Position numbers and translations under genes: made by a program. This document shows positions 38,706-47,227 of a stretch of 64,000 nucleotides of DNA, one piece after another (within the stretch, counting starts at the first letter, position 1; each line of letters begins with the position of its first letter). Source of the stretch: Quadrisphaera setariae (GTDB lineage: Bacteria > Actinomycetota > Actinomycetes > Actinomycetales > Quadrisphaeraceae); assembly GCF_008041935.1 (NCBI RefSeq), contig NZ_VKAC01000017.1:1-64000 (forward strand), given 5' to 3'. Below the pieces are notes generated by a model. The model saw nothing but the letters and a program-made list of their open reading frames with translations, ran no database searches and had not been told where the DNA came from.

Positions 38706-39532
38706 GCGACCCGTCCGCCGAGGAGGTGGCCGCGCTCGCGGACCTCGCCGAGCGCGCCGCCCGCGCTGCGGGGGAGCTGGTGCGCGCCGGGCGCGCCGAG
38801 CACAGCGCGGTCACGGCCACCAAGTCGAGCCGCACGGACGTGGTCACCGCGATGGACACGGCGGCCGAGCAGCTCATCCGCGAGGTGCTGCGGGCCGAGC
38901 GCCCCCAGGACGCGGTGCTGGGCGAGGAGGGCGGCTCGACCGGTGGCACCAGCGGGCTCACGTGGGTGCTCGACCCCATCGACGGCACCGTCAACTACGT
39001 CTACGGCATCCCGGCGTACGCGGTGAGCGTCGCCGTGGTGGCCGGCGAGCCCGCCCCGCCGCGCTGGCGACCGGTCGCCGGGTGCGTCCACAACCCCGAG
39101 ACCGGTGAGACCTGGACGGCGGCGGCCGGCGGCGGAGCGCGCCTGGACGGCGAGCCCGTCGTGGCGGCACCAGCGCCACCGCTGGCGGAGGCGCTCGTCG
39201 GCACCGGGTTCGGGTACACCGCGCAGCGCCGCGAGGAGCAGGCGCGCGTGGTCGCCCACGTCCTCCCGCGGGTGCGCGACCTGCGCCGCACCGGCTCCGC
39301 GGCCCTGGACCTGTGCTACCTGGCCAGCGGGCGCCTGGACGCGTTCTACGAGCGCGGCCTCAACCCGTGGGACGCCGCGGCCGGCTGGCTGGTCGCGGCG
39401 GAGGCCGGCATCTCCCTCGTGGGCCTCGACGGCGCCGGTGCCAGCCAGGAGATGCTCGTCGCCGCGGCTGCGCCGCTGGCGGCCGAGCTCGCCGCCGAGC
39501 TGTCCCGTGCGGGGGCGCTCCCTCCCGCATGA
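38702..39532 (+). CDS. Inositol monophosphatase-family phosphatase
   Basis: 276 residues. Metal-binding motifs of the family are present: VLGEEGGS (Glu ligands), the [12 protein letters not shown] signature (Asp-x-Ile-Asp-Gly-Thr), and the second Asp in [28 protein letters not shown] is the usual substrate-loop region. It dephosphorylates inositol-1-phosphate or related sugar or nucleotide phosphates such as histidinol phosphate; the family alone does not decide. The ATG start overlaps the ferrochelatase stop (ATGA). Confidence 0.9.
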   Translation: MSDPSAEEVAALADLAERAARAAGELVRAGRAEHSAVTATKSSRTDVVTAMDTAAEQLIREVLRAERPQDAVLGEEGGSTGGTSGLTWVLDPIDGTVNYVYGIPAYAVSVAVVAGEPAPPRWRPVAGCVHNPETGETWTAAAGGGARLDGEPVVAAPAPPLAEALVGTGFGYTAQRREEQARVVAHVLPRVRDLRRTGSAALDLCYLASGRLDAFYERGLNPWDAAAGWLVAAEAGISLVGLDGAGASQEMLVAAAAPLAAELAAELSRAGALPPA

Positions 39533-39916
39533 GCAGCCCCGGGCCGAGGGCCCACCGGCGAGCGGCCGGCGTGCCCGTCCGGAGGGTCCGCGGAGGTCCC
39601 TCGCGGGAGGCCGGTGACCGCCTCGGGGGGGACCCGGTGCGCGGCGCGCGAGCGGGTAGGGCATGATCCCGGCGCTACCGGGCATGCCAACGGCGTTCCC
39701 GGTGTTGCAGGGGGTCCGTCCACCACGGGCGGCGACGACCACCAGACGATCCACAGCGATTTCCCGGCCGTGTCACAGCCGGATCCGGAGCGGCAGCCAG
39801 TACACCTGGCGGTCCGCCTCGGTCCCGGGGGGCACGGCCCACGGCCAGCCGGTCCCCACCGCGCCCTGGCCGGACCCCGACCAGCCCCACCACCAGCCAG
39901 ATCCGGAGCAGCCACC
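39533..39916 (+). other. 384-bp gap: likely promoter and leader of the DUF4193 gene
   Basis: No coding sequence is convincing here. A promoter-like TAGGGCATGAT lies at 39657-39667, which would give a leader of about 240 nt. The leader is unusually rich in C and A for this genome. It contains a 10-bp sequence, GATCCGGAGC, at 39782-39791 and again at 39900-39909; the second copy holds the GGAG ribosome binding site of the next gene. Several short inverted repeats can be drawn but no known RNA family was recognised. Confidence 0.45.
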
Positions 39917-40216
39917 ATGGCGACCGACTACGACGCACCGCGCAAGACCGACGACGAGCTCTCCGAGGACTCGATCGAGGAGCTGAAGGCCCGCCGCAAC
40001 GAGCCCGGCGCCGCCTCCGTCGACGAGGACGAGACCGAGGCCGCGGAGGGCTTCGAGCTCCCCGGCGCCGACCTGTCCGGCGAGGAGCTCTCGGTGCGCG
40101 TCCTCCCGCGCCAGGCCGACGAGTTCATGTGCTCGCAGTGCTTCCTCGTGCACCACCGCAGCCAGCTCGCCAGCGACGCCGGCGGGCAGCTCGTCTGCAC
40201 CGAGTGCGCCGCCTGA
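39917..40216 (+). CDS. DUF4193-family small zinc-ribbon protein
   Basis: 99 residues. An acidic N-terminal half (DDELSEDSIEELKARR and on) is followed by VRVLPRQADEFMCSQCFLVH and QLVCTECAA. The two CxxC pairs, with the HHR between them, form a zinc ribbon. DUF4193 is a conserved actinobacterial family of unknown function; such small ribbons often act in transcription or translation. The ATG at 39917 follows GGAG with a 9-nt spacer. It is monocistronic, ended by the hairpin at 40228. Confidence 0.92.
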   Translation: MATDYDAPRKTDDELSEDSIEELKARRNEPGAASVDEDETEAAEGFELPGADLSGEELSVRVLPRQADEFMCSQCFLVHHRSQLASDAGGQLVCTECAA

Positions 40217-40227
40217 CGCAGCCGTCC

Positions 40228-40254
40228 GCGTCCGGCGGCTAGTCCGCCGGACGC
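40228..40254. terminator. Shared terminator of the DUF4193 and DUF3093 genes
   Basis: Perfect 11-bp stem (GCGTCCGGCGG at 40228-40238, complement at 40244-40254) with 5-nt loop. The loop contains the DUF3093 stop codon, so the structure serves both convergent genes. Confidence 0.8.
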
Positions 40255-40928
40255 CCCTGAGCGCCCCGGTCCGAGCCCAGCTCCGGCCGGGGCGCCGCTG
40301 CGTCCAGGGCCTCGCGGCTGCCCGGCCCCCACAGCGGCAGGCCGCCGCTCAGCGGCACGTGCACGGGCACCGGGCCGGCCACGCCGTGGCGAGCCAGGGC
40401 CTCCACGAGGTCCTCGGGGTGGCGGCACGAGAACAGCCACGCCGGCGTGGGGTCCTCGGGATCTCCCAGGGCCACGAGCACCACCGGGTCCACCCAGCCG
40501 CGCAGGTGCAGGTGGGTGCGCGCGTCGAGCAGGGGCCCGCGCAGGGCCCTGGCGCGCTCGCCGCGGGCGCTCACGGCGCCGGTGAGGTGGCGCACCTCGA
40601 TGCGGGCCTCGCCCACGCGCAGCACGCCGTCGTCGCCGAGGGAGACCACCGAGCTGGCGGTGACCAGCCACGCGACCACCACGAGCGCCAGGACGGCGCC
40701 CCCGACCACGACCCACAGCGGCCCGCCGATGAAGCCCGTGGCGGCGCCGAAGGCCGCGCCCAGCGGCACGAGCAGCCACGTGGCCGGCGCGGGCCACAGG
40801 CGCTCGGAGAAGGCGGGACCGGTCTGCGCCGGCCCCGGTCGGCCGGCGGCGCCGCGCGCCTGCGCCGTCTGCTGAGGCTGCTGCGCCGCGTCCTGCGGCT
40901 GGTCCTGCGGCTCGTGCGGGTCGCCCAC
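40239..40928 (-). CDS. DUF3093 membrane protein
   Basis: 229 residues; the GTG at 40928 has GAGGCT 6 nt upstream. A Gln/Pro-rich start is followed by two adjacent membrane helices (WLLVPLGAAFGAATGFIGGP, WVVVGGAVLALVVVAWLV) and a cytoplasmic beta-rich domain (GDDGVLRVGEARIEVRHLTG). The family is typically encoded back-to-back with dut in actinobacteria, as here. The function is unknown. Only 42 bp separate its start from the dut start, so their promoters overlap. Confidence 0.85.
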   Translation of the reverse strand: MGDPHEPQDQPQDAAQQPQQTAQARGAAGRPGPAQTGPAFSERLWPAPATWLLVPLGAAFGAATGFIGGPLWVVVGGAVLALVVVAWLVTASSVVSLGDDGVLRVGEARIEVRHLTGAVSARGERARALRGPLLDARTHLHLRGWVDPVVLVALGDPEDPTPAWLFSCRHPEDLVEALARHGVAGPVPVHVPLSGGLPLWGPGSREALDAAAPRPELGSDRGAQGRPAD

Positions 40929-40958
40929 CCCGCCAGCCTCGCACGTCCCGCAGCCGCC

Positions 40959-40964
40959 TACGCT
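40959..40964 (+). promoter_or_regulatory. -10 element TACGCT for leaderless dut
   Basis: TACGCT ends 6 nt before the dut GTG at 40971. On the other strand GAGGCT (40940-40935) is the -10-like hexamer of the DUF3093 gene. The two divergent leaderless promoters are packed into 42 bp. Confidence 0.58.
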
Positions 40965-40970
40965 CGGCCC

Positions 40971-41543
40971 GTGACAGGCGTGCTCGAAGCAGGGGCGGGG
41001 CTCGAGGGCGACCCCGCCGGCGTCCCGGCGGCGGATCCGGTCGAGGAGCTCGAGGTGCCGCTGCAGCGCCTCACCGCCGACCTGCCGGACCCGGCGTACG
41101 CCCACCCCGGGGACGCCGGCGCCGACCTGCTCTCCGCCGTCGACGCGGTCATCGCCCCGGGCGGGCGCGCCACGCTGCCCACGGGCGTGGCCGTGGCGGT
41201 GCCGGACGGCTGGGCCGCCTTCGTCCACCCGCGCTCGGGCCTGGCGGCCCGCCACGGCGTCACCACGCTCAACGGCCCCGGCACCGTGGACGCCGGCTAC
41301 CGCGGGGAGGTGCGCGTGACGCTGGTCAACACCGACGCCGACCAGCCCTTCCACGTGCGTCGCGGCGACCGGATCGCGCAGCTGGTCCTCCAGCGCGTCG
41401 CGCGGGCCCGCTTCGTGCCCGTGGAGTCCCTCGAGCCCAGCGAGCGGGGCGCCGGCGGGCACGGGTCCACCGGCGGCTGGGGCAGCGCTCCCGCCGCCGC
41501 GTCCACCACCTCCACCACCACGACGACGGGTGACGTGCTGTGA
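40971..41543 (+). CDS. dut: dUTP diphosphatase
   Basis: 190 residues. It hydrolyses dUTP to dUMP and PPi, keeping uracil out of DNA and feeding thymidylate synthesis. The five trimeric dUTPase motifs are visible: HPGDAGADLL, then PRSGLAARHG, LNGPGTVDAGYRGE, RGDRIAQLVLQ, and the C-terminal P-loop-like ERGAGGHGSTGGWG, where the usual aromatic residue is His as in many actinobacteria. There are about 30 extra residues at each end compared with the core. The stop overlaps the DUF3710 gene by 4 bp. Confidence 0.95.
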   Translation: MTGVLEAGAGLEGDPAGVPAADPVEELEVPLQRLTADLPDPAYAHPGDAGADLLSAVDAVIAPGGRATLPTGVAVAVPDGWAAFVHPRSGLAARHGVTTLNGPGTVDAGYRGEVRVTLVNTDADQPFHVRRGDRIAQLVLQRVARARFVPVESLEPSERGAGGHGSTGGWGSAPAAASTTSTTTTTGDVL

Positions 41544-42313
41544 GCATCTTCCGGCGCCGCTCCGCGCGCGACGACGAGGCCGCGGAGGCCACCACCACCG
41601 AGACCGACGAGAGCTCCGGGGCCGCGGGGGTCCCGGGGGCCGACGGCGGGGCCGGGGGAGGAGAGGGCGCCAGCACGGCCCCCGCCGCCCCCGCGGGCCT
41701 CTCGCCGCGCCCGCAGGGGCCCTTCGACGTCACCGAGGTGGACGACGAGCTGCCGCGCGTGGACCTCGGGGCGCTCCGGCTGCCCGGGGTGCCCGGGATG
41801 GAGCTGCGCCTGGAGGTGGAGGACGGCACCCGCCGCGTGGTCGCCGCCACGGTGGCGCTGTCAGGGTCGACCGCACAGCTGCAGGCCTTCGCCGCGCCCC
41901 GCACGCAGGGCATCTGGGGCGAGGTGCGCAGCGAGATCGCCGCGTCGCTGGCGAGCTCCGGCGGCGTCTCGCAGGAGGTCCCCGGCCCCTACGGCACCGA
42001 GCTGGTGGCGCAGGTGCCGACCCGTCTGCCCGACGGCCGCGTCATGGCCTCCCCGGCGCGCTTCGTGGGCGTCGACGGCCCCCGCTGGTTCCTGAGGGCC
42101 GTGCTCTCAGGTCCCGCGGCCGTGGACGCCGAGGCGGCCGCGCCCCTCGAGGCGCTCCTGCGGGGGGCGGTCGTGGTGCGCGGCAGCGAGGCGATGGCCC
42201 CGCGCGACCTGCTGCCGCTGAAGCTGCCGCAGGCGCCCGCGGGGGCCGTGCCGGCAGGGGAGCAGCCCACCGGGGAGCAGCCCGCTGCGCAGCAGGGCCA
42301 GCAGGAGGTCTAG
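41540..42313 (+). CDS. DUF3710-family protein
   Basis: 257 residues. A disordered Gly/Ala/Asp-rich start of about 55 residues precedes the conserved core GPFDVTEVDDELPRVDLGAL and MELRLEVEDGTRRVVAATV, then LQAFAAPRTQGIWGEVRSEI. No catalytic motif is obvious. DUF3710 follows dut in many actinobacteria. It starts at a GTG overlapping the dut stop (GTGA), so it is translationally coupled to dut. Confidence 0.9.
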   Translation: MSIFRRRSARDDEAAEATTTETDESSGAAGVPGADGGAGGGEGASTAPAAPAGLSPRPQGPFDVTEVDDELPRVDLGALRLPGVPGMELRLEVEDGTRRVVAATVALSGSTAQLQAFAAPRTQGIWGEVRSEIAASLASSGGVSQEVPGPYGTELVAQVPTRLPDGRVMASPARFVGVDGPRWFLRAVLSGPAAVDAEAAAPLEALLRGAVVVRGSEAMAPRDLLPLKLPQAPAGAVPAGEQPTGEQPAAQQGQQEV

Positions 42314-42432
42314 GAGGGCTCGAGCGCGGGTGCCGGAGGTCTGCGCGGCTGGCCGGGCGACGCCGTCCAGGGCGGCGCGCCCGTCCGGCCCAGCGGTCCT
42401 CGGACCTGCTCACAGCACTCGCTCGGAGCGCC

Positions 42433-42438
42433 TACCCT
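42433..42438 (+). promoter_or_regulatory. -10 element TACCCT for the OB-fold gene
   Basis: TACCCT ends 7 nt before the ATG at 42446, with no ribosome binding site, consistent with a leaderless start. It gives this gene its own promoter downstream of DUF3710. Confidence 0.55.
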
Positions 42439-42445
42439 CGTCGCC

Positions 42446-42838
42446 ATGGGCACCGTTAAGTCCGCTCGCCACCCGCTCCTGCGCGCGCTGTCGCGGCTGA
42501 CGGCGGGCAACGAGCAGCTGATCGCCGAGGACGCGCAGAAGGCCTCCGCCGCCATGGGCGGCACCCCCTGCGCCTCCCTGTCGGGCCGACGGAGGGCCAG
42601 CGTCTCAGGCACCCTGCGCACCGTCACGCTGCGGCCCCGAGCGGGGGTCCCCGCGCTGGTGGCGGAGCTGTTCGACGGCACCGGCACGCTCACGCTGATC
42701 TGGCTGGGCCGCCGCGAGATCCCGGGCATCGTCCCCGGCGCCGCGGTGCGCGTGGAGGGCTTCGTCGGGTGCGACGACGGCCGCAAGACCCTCTACAACC
42801 CCCGCTACGAGCTCGTCCCCGCTGCCGCCGCCTCCTGA
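42446..42838 (+). CDS. OB-fold nucleic-acid-binding protein
   Basis: 130 residues. A short helical start (LLRALSRLTAGNEQLIAED) precedes a five-strand OB-like barrel: RRRASVSGTLRTVTLRP, VPALVAELFDGTGTLTLIWL, then GRREIPGIVPGAAVRVEGFV and KTLYNPRYELV. It resembles the single-stranded nucleic-acid-binding tRNA-anti/RecG-type OB fold. It lies in the conserved actinobacterial order dut - DUF3710 - OB-fold - DUF3159. The role is unknown. Confidence 0.85.
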   Translation: MGTVKSARHPLLRALSRLTAGNEQLIAEDAQKASAAMGGTPCASLSGRRRASVSGTLRTVTLRPRAGVPALVAELFDGTGTLTLIWLGRREIPGIVPGAAVRVEGFVGCDDGRKTLYNPRYELVPAAAAS

Positions 42839-42854
42839 CGCGGCGAGGACAGCG

Positions 42855-43601
42855 GTGAGCCTGCAGTCCGGGGTCGGCCGGGCCGCCTCCGGCGAGGGCT
42901 TCTCCCTCGCGGAGACCGTCGGCGGCCCCCGCGGAGCGGCCGAGGCCGTGCTCCCGGGCCTGGTCTTCGTGATCGTCATCACAGCCACCCGCTCGCTCGT
43001 GTGGGCCGGGGGCCTCGCGCTGGGCGTCGCGGCGGTGGCAGCGGTCGCACGGCTCCTGGCCCGGCAGCCCCTGCAGCAGGCCCTCGCCGGGGCCGTGGGG
43101 GTGGGCATCTGCGCCCTCACCGCCTGGCGCACGGGCGACGCCGTCGACTTCTACTGGTGGGGGCTGCTCCTCAACGCCGTCTACGCGGTGGTGCTGGCGA
43201 CCTCCACGCTGCCGCTGCCGAAGGTCGGGCCCCTGCCCGGGGGGCCGCTGCCCGTGACGGGGCTGCTCGTCGCCGCGGCGCGCGGTGGCGGAGCGGGCAG
43301 CGGCGAGTGGCGCCGAGACCCCGCCCAGCTGCGCCTGCACCGACGGCTCACGTGGATGTGGGTGGGGCTCTTCGCGGTGCGCCTGGCCGTGCAGACGCCT
43401 CTGTACCTCGCCGGTGCCGTGACCGCCCTGGGCGTGGCCCGCCTGGCGATGGGACTGCCGCTGTTCGCGGCCGCCGCCTGGGTCACCTGGCTCGCGCTGC
43501 GACGGGCCGGGAGCGCTGCCGAGACCGGGTCGACGGGACCGACGGGACCGACGGGTCCGGTCGGCGACGCTGACAGCTCCCGTGGAGCCGGACCTCAGTA
43601 G
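42855..43601 (+). CDS. DUF3159 membrane protein
   Basis: 248 residues with about six hydrophobic segments, for example AVLPGLVFVIVITATRSLVW and AAVAAVARLLARQ. Family-typical loops are QQALAGAVGVGICALTAWRT and DFYWWGLLLNAVYAVVLATS. The function is unknown. It begins 16 bp after the OB-fold gene, so the two are likely co-transcribed. Its last 7 bases overlap the end of ceoC on the opposite strand. The C-terminal tail contains a short Thr-Gly-Pro repeat. Confidence 0.87.
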   Translation: MSLQSGVGRAASGEGFSLAETVGGPRGAAEAVLPGLVFVIVITATRSLVWAGGLALGVAAVAAVARLLARQPLQQALAGAVGVGICALTAWRTGDAVDFYWWGLLLNAVYAVVLATSTLPLPKVGPLPGGPLPVTGLLVAAARGGGAGSGEWRRDPAQLRLHRRLTWMWVGLFAVRLAVQTPLYLAGAVTALGVARLAMGLPLFAAAAWVTWLALRRAGSAAETGSTGPTGPTGPVGDADSSRGAGPQ

Positions 43602-44296
43602 TCGAGCAGACCGCCCTGGGAGGCCTGCTGCTCCGTCGCCGGCGGCGCCAGCAGCTCCTTGAGGGCCTCCTCGCTGTCCTGCACGGTGAGCAGGAGCAGC
43701 TGGTCGCGCCCCTCGAGGGCGTCGTCGGCCGACGGCGCGATCGGGCGCCCGGCCCGGATGATGCCCACGAGGACGGTGTCCGGCGGCCACTCGACGTCGC
43801 CCACGCGGGTGCCCGACAGCGGCGAGGCCGCGGGCAGCGTGAGCTCGACCATGGCCGCGCCGCCCTGCTGGAAGGTGAACATCCTCACGAGGTCACCGAT
43901 GGAGACGGCCTCCTCGACCAGCGCCGTCATGAGGCGCGGCGTCGACACCGCCACGTCGACGCCCCAGGCCTCGTCGAACATCCACTCGTTCTTGGGGTTG
44001 TTCACCCGCGCCACGGTGCGCGGAACGCCGTACTCGGTCTTGGCCAGCAGGCTGGTGACGAGGTTGGCCTTGTCGTCCGCGGTCGCGGCCACCACGACGT
44101 CGGCGGTGTCGAGGGCGGCCTCGGACAGGCTGGACGTCTCGCAGGAGTCGGCCAGGAGCCAGTCGGCCTCGGGCACCGACTGCATCTTCATCGCCCGCGG
44201 GTCCCTGTCGATGAGGAGCACCTGGTGCCCGTTGCCGAGCAGCTCGCGGGCGATGGAGCGCCCCACGTTGCCCGCTCCGGCGATCACGACCCGCAC
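43595..44296 (-). CDS. ceoC: TrkA-type K+ transport regulatory protein (CeoC/TrkA2)
   Basis: 233 residues. The N-terminal RCK Rossmann domain has the NAD(H)-binding GAGNVGRSIARELLGNGHQV and acidic LIDRDP, followed by a C-terminal RCK_C ligand domain (about 140-215). It is a cytoplasmic regulator of a potassium uptake channel such as Trk/Ktr; no channel gene lies in the window. It is 73 bp downstream of ceoB on the same strand, with a G-rich tract before its GTG. The gene ends inside the DUF3159 3' end. Confidence 0.92.
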   Translation of the reverse strand: MRVVIAGAGNVGRSIARELLGNGHQVLLIDRDPRAMKMQSVPEADWLLADSCETSSLSEAALDTADVVVAATADDKANLVTSLLAKTEYGVPRTVARVNNPKNEWMFDEAWGVDVAVSTPRLMTALVEEAVSIGDLVRMFTFQQGGAAMVELTLPAASPLSGTRVGDVEWPPDTVLVGIIRAGRPIAPSADDALEGRDQLLLLTVQDSEEALKELLAPPATEQQASQGGLLDY

Positions 44297-44369
44297 GACG
44301 CCCCCCAGACCCTCGACACCCGCTCCGACCCGACCCGCGCCCTCCGGGCTCCCCGACCGCTCATGGACC

Positions 44370-45032
44370 TCACTCCTCGGCCGCGGGCGGCTGGACCAGC
44401 GACCGCTCCACGTCGGCGAGGTCGGCCGCGCGGGCGAGCAGGTGCACCTGGTCGCCGTCCTGGTGGACGGTGTCGGGCCCGGGCAGCAGCGCCCGCCCCA
44501 GCCTCACCACGTAGGCCACCCGAGCGCCCACGCGGGCCTCCAGCGCCGTCAGCCGGGTGCCCACCCACCCCGGGTGCACCTGCACCTGGGCCAGGGACAG
44601 CGTGCCGGTGGTGTCCGTGAACTCGCTCGTGGCGCCCTGCGGGAGGATCCGGCGGAGCACCTGGTCGGCGGCCCACGGCACGGTGGCGACGGTGGGGATG
44701 CCGAGGCGCTCGTAGACCTCGGCGCGGCCCGGGTCGTAGATGCGGGCCACGACGTTGGTGACGCCGAACGTCTCGCGGGCGACGCGCGCGGCGAGGATGT
44801 TGGAGTTGTCGCCGCTGCTGACGGCGGCGAAGGCGTCGGCGGACTCGATCCCGGCCTCGACGAGGGTGTCCCGGTCGAAGCCGATGCCGGTCACGCGCTC
44901 GCCGTCGAACGCGCCGAGGCGCCGGAAGGCGTCCGGGTTCTGGTCGACCACCGTGACCAGGTGCCCCAGGGCGTCGAGCCTCAGGGCCAGGGCCGAGCCG
45001 ACCCGGCCGCACCCCATGATGACCACGCGCAC
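44370..45032 (-). CDS. ceoB: TrkA-type K+ transport regulatory protein (CeoB/TrkA1)
   Basis: 220 residues from the GTG at 45032. The RCK domain has MGCGRVGSALALRLDALGHL with VVDQNPDAFRRL, and a C-terminal RCK_C domain. It pairs with CeoC, as in mycobacteria and Streptomyces, to gate potassium uptake. TAGGTT (45045-45040) ends 7 nt before the start on this strand, a clear leaderless -10. It is divergent from the APC transporter gene. Confidence 0.92.
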   Translation of the reverse strand: MRVVIMGCGRVGSALALRLDALGHLVTVVDQNPDAFRRLGAFDGERVTGIGFDRDTLVEAGIESADAFAAVSSGDNSNILAARVARETFGVTNVVARIYDPGRAEVYERLGIPTVATVPWAADQVLRRILPQGATSEFTDTTGTLSLAQVQVHPGWVGTRLTALEARVGARVAYVVRLGRALLPGPDTVHQDGDQVHLLARAADLADVERSLVQPPAAEE

Positions 45033-45039
45033 ACCGGCG

Positions 45040-45084
45040 AACCTACAGCGCGCGGCGGTGGTGCGACCGACGGGCCGCACCACC
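45040..45084. promoter_or_regulatory. ceoB -10 element and adjacent inverted repeat
   Basis: On the minus strand TAGGTT (45045-45040) is the ceoB -10. Just upstream of it a 9-bp inverted repeat, GGTGGTGCG (45057-45065) and CGCACCACC (45076-45084), with a 10-nt spacer, covers the place where a -35 or activator site would lie. It may be an operator for the divergent ceoB and transporter promoters. Confidence 0.45.
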
Positions 45085-45170
45085 GGCACCACCCGCCGCC
45101 GAGCCCCCCGCCTCCCGGGTCCGGGTGCGCCTCCCGGGGCCGGACGCACCCCGCAGGCCCCCGCCCGGCC

Positions 45171-45176
45171 TACCAT
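45171..45176 (+). promoter_or_regulatory. -10 element TACCAT for the APC transporter
   Basis: TACCAT is a near-ideal -10 hexamer ending 8 nt before the GTG at 45185, and there is no ribosome binding site between. Confidence 0.6.
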
Positions 45177-45184
45177 CGACGCTC

Positions 45185-47227
45185 GTGCCCATCACGGACG
45201 CGGTGAAGCGGCTGCTCGTCGGTCGCCCGGTGCGCAGCGACAAGCTCAACGAGACGCTGCTGCCCAAGCGCATCGCGCTGCCGGTGTTCGCCTCCGACGC
45301 CCTGAGCTCGGTCGCCTACGCCCCCGACGAGATCCTGCTCACCCTCGCCATCGCCGGTGCGGGTGCCTACCTGCTCTCACCCTGGATCGCGCTCGTCGTC
45401 GTCCTGGTGCTGGTGGTCGTGGTCTCGTCCTACCGGCAGAACGTGCACGCCTACCCCTCCGGCGGCGGCGACTACGAGGTGGTGACCACCAACCTCGGCC
45501 GCACCGGCGGCGTCACGGTGGGCGCCGCGCTGCTGTGCGACTACACGCTGACGGTGGCCGTGTCGGTGTCCTCCGGCGCCCAGTACGCCACCGCCGCCCT
45601 GCCGTTCCTCAACGGCCACGAGGTGCTCCTGGCGGTCGCCGTCGTCGTCGTCCTCACCACCCTGAACCTGCGCGGCGTCCGGGAGTCGGGCACCGCCTTC
45701 GCCATCCCCACCTACGTGTTCATGGGCGCCATCGGGGTCATGGCGCTGGTGGGCGGGACCCGCTACGTCCTCGGCGACCTGCCGCCCGCCGAGAGCGCCG
45801 GCCTGAGCCTCATCGCCGAGCCCGGCTACGAGGCGGGCCTGACCGGCCTGGGCGGGGCGCTGCTGCTGGCCCGGGCGTTCTCCTCCGGCTGCGCGGCGCT
45901 CACCGGCGTGGAGGCCATCAGCAACGGCGTGCCGGCCTTCCGCAAGCCCAAGAGCAGGAACGCGGCGACGACGCTGGCCCTGCTGGGCGGCATCAGCATC
46001 GTCATGCTCTTCAGCATCATCCTGCTGGCCCGGGCCACCGGCGTGCAGTTCGCCGAGGACCCCGCCATCCAGCTGATCCGGAACGGCGCGCCCGTGGGCG
46101 ACAGCTACGTGCAGGACCCGGTGATCGGCCAGATCGCCCAGTCGGTGTTCTCCGGCTTCGCGCCGGCGTTCTACCTCGTGACCATCGCCACCGGCGTGAT
46201 CCTGGTGCTGGCCGCCAACACCGCCTTCAACGGCTTCCCGGTGCTCGCCTCGATCCTGGCGCGCGACGGCTTCCTGCCGCGGCAGATGAACACCCGCGGC
46301 GACCGCCTCGCGTTCAGCAACGGGATCATCGCCCTCGCCGGCGTCGCGATCGTGCTCATCGTGGCCTTCGACGCTCAGGTCACCAAGCTCATCCAGCTCT
46401 ACGTGGTGGGCGTGTTCATCTCCTTCACCATGAGCCAGACCGGCATGGTCAAGCACTGGACCCGGCTGCTCGCCACCGAGAGCGACCCGCGCGAGCGGGC
46501 CCGCATGGTGCGCTCGCGCATCATCAACACCGTCGGTGTGGCGATGACCGGCTCGGTGCTCGTCATCGTGCTCATCACCAAGTTCACCCGCGGTGCCTGG
46601 ATCACGCTGCTGGGGATGGCGGTGCTCTTCGTGATCATGCGCGCCATCCGCAAGCACTACGACCGGGTCGCGCAGGAGCTGGCGGTGGAGGCGACGCCGG
46701 CGGTGAAGCTGCTGCCGTCGAAGGTGCACGCCATCGTCCTGGTGTCCAAGGTGCACCGCCCCACGCTGCGCGCGCTGGCGTACGCCCGGGTCTCGCGGCC
46801 CTCGGTGCTGGAGGCGCTCACGGTGGACGTGGAGCCGGAGGCGACGGCGGCGCTGCAGCGCCAGTGGGACGCGCTGGACCTGCCGGTGCCGCTCAAGGCG
46901 CTGGAGTCGCCCTACCGCGAGATCACCCGGCCGATCGTCCAGTACGTGCGCGACCTGCGCCGGGAGTCACCCCGCGACCTCGTGGTGGTCTACATCCCCG
47001 AGTACGTCGTGGGGCACTGGTGGGAGCAGGTGCTCCACAACCAGACGGCGCTGCGCCTCAAGGGGCGCCTGCTGTTCACCCCCGGCGTGGTGGTGGCCAG
47101 CGTGCCGTTCCAGCTGAGCTCCTCGGCGGGCGCCGAGGACCGCTGGCGCGGACCAGCGGCCGGGTCGGTGCGCCAGGGCGCCGTGACGGCCCAGACGACG
47201 TCAGACCACGAGGGGGAGACCCGGTGA
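45185..47227 (+). CDS. APC-superfamily transporter with C-terminal cytoplasmic domain
   Basis: 680 residues. The start at GTG 45185 gives the conserved N-terminus RPVRSDKLNETLLPKRIALP. TM1 has VFASDALSSVAYAPDEIL. About 12 helices span 30-500; SGGGDYEVVTTNLGRTGGVT and CAALTGVEAISNGVPAFRKP are hallmark loops. A soluble alpha/beta domain (about 515-640, AIVLVSKVHRPTLRALAYAR) follows. This is the large KUP/APC-like family found beside ceoBC, so a role in K+ or amino acid transport is plausible, but the substrate is unproven. Its stop overlaps the methyltransferase start by 4 bp. Confidence 0.88.
   Translation: MPITDAVKRLLVGRPVRSDKLNETLLPKRIALPVFASDALSSVAYAPDEILLTLAIAGAGAYLLSPWIALVVVLVLVVVVSSYRQNVHAYPSGGGDYEVVTTNLGRTGGVTVGAALLCDYTLTVAVSVSSGAQYATAALPFLNGHEVLLAVAVVVVLTTLNLRGVRESGTAFAIPTYVFMGAIGVMALVGGTRYVLGDLPPAESAGLSLIAEPGYEAGLTGLGGALLLARAFSSGCAALTGVEAISNGVPAFRKPKSRNAATTLALLGGISIVMLFSIILLARATGVQFAEDPAIQLIRNGAPVGDSYVQDPVIGQIAQSVFSGFAPAFYLVTIATGVILVLAANTAFNGFPVLASILARDGFLPRQMNTRGDRLAFSNGIIALAGVAIVLIVAFDAQVTKLIQLYVVGVFISFTMSQTGMVKHWTRLLATESDPRERARMVRSRIINTVGVAMTGSVLVIVLITKFTRGAWITLLGMAVLFVIMRAIRKHYDRVAQELAVEATPAVKLLPSKVHAIVLVSKVHRPTLRALAYARVSRPSVLEALTVDVEPEATAALQRQWDALDLPVPLKALESPYREITRPIVQYVRDLRRESPRDLVVVYIPEYVVGHWWEQVLHNQTALRLKGRLLFTPGVVVASVPFQLSSSAGAEDRWRGPAAGSVRQGAVTAQTTSDHEGETR

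Noticed and set aside
39663-39986. 107-codon frame overlapping the DUF4193 start
   Set aside because: Low-complexity Thr/Arg/Pro composition, and it runs into the well-supported DUF4193 gene in another frame; no ribosome binding site.
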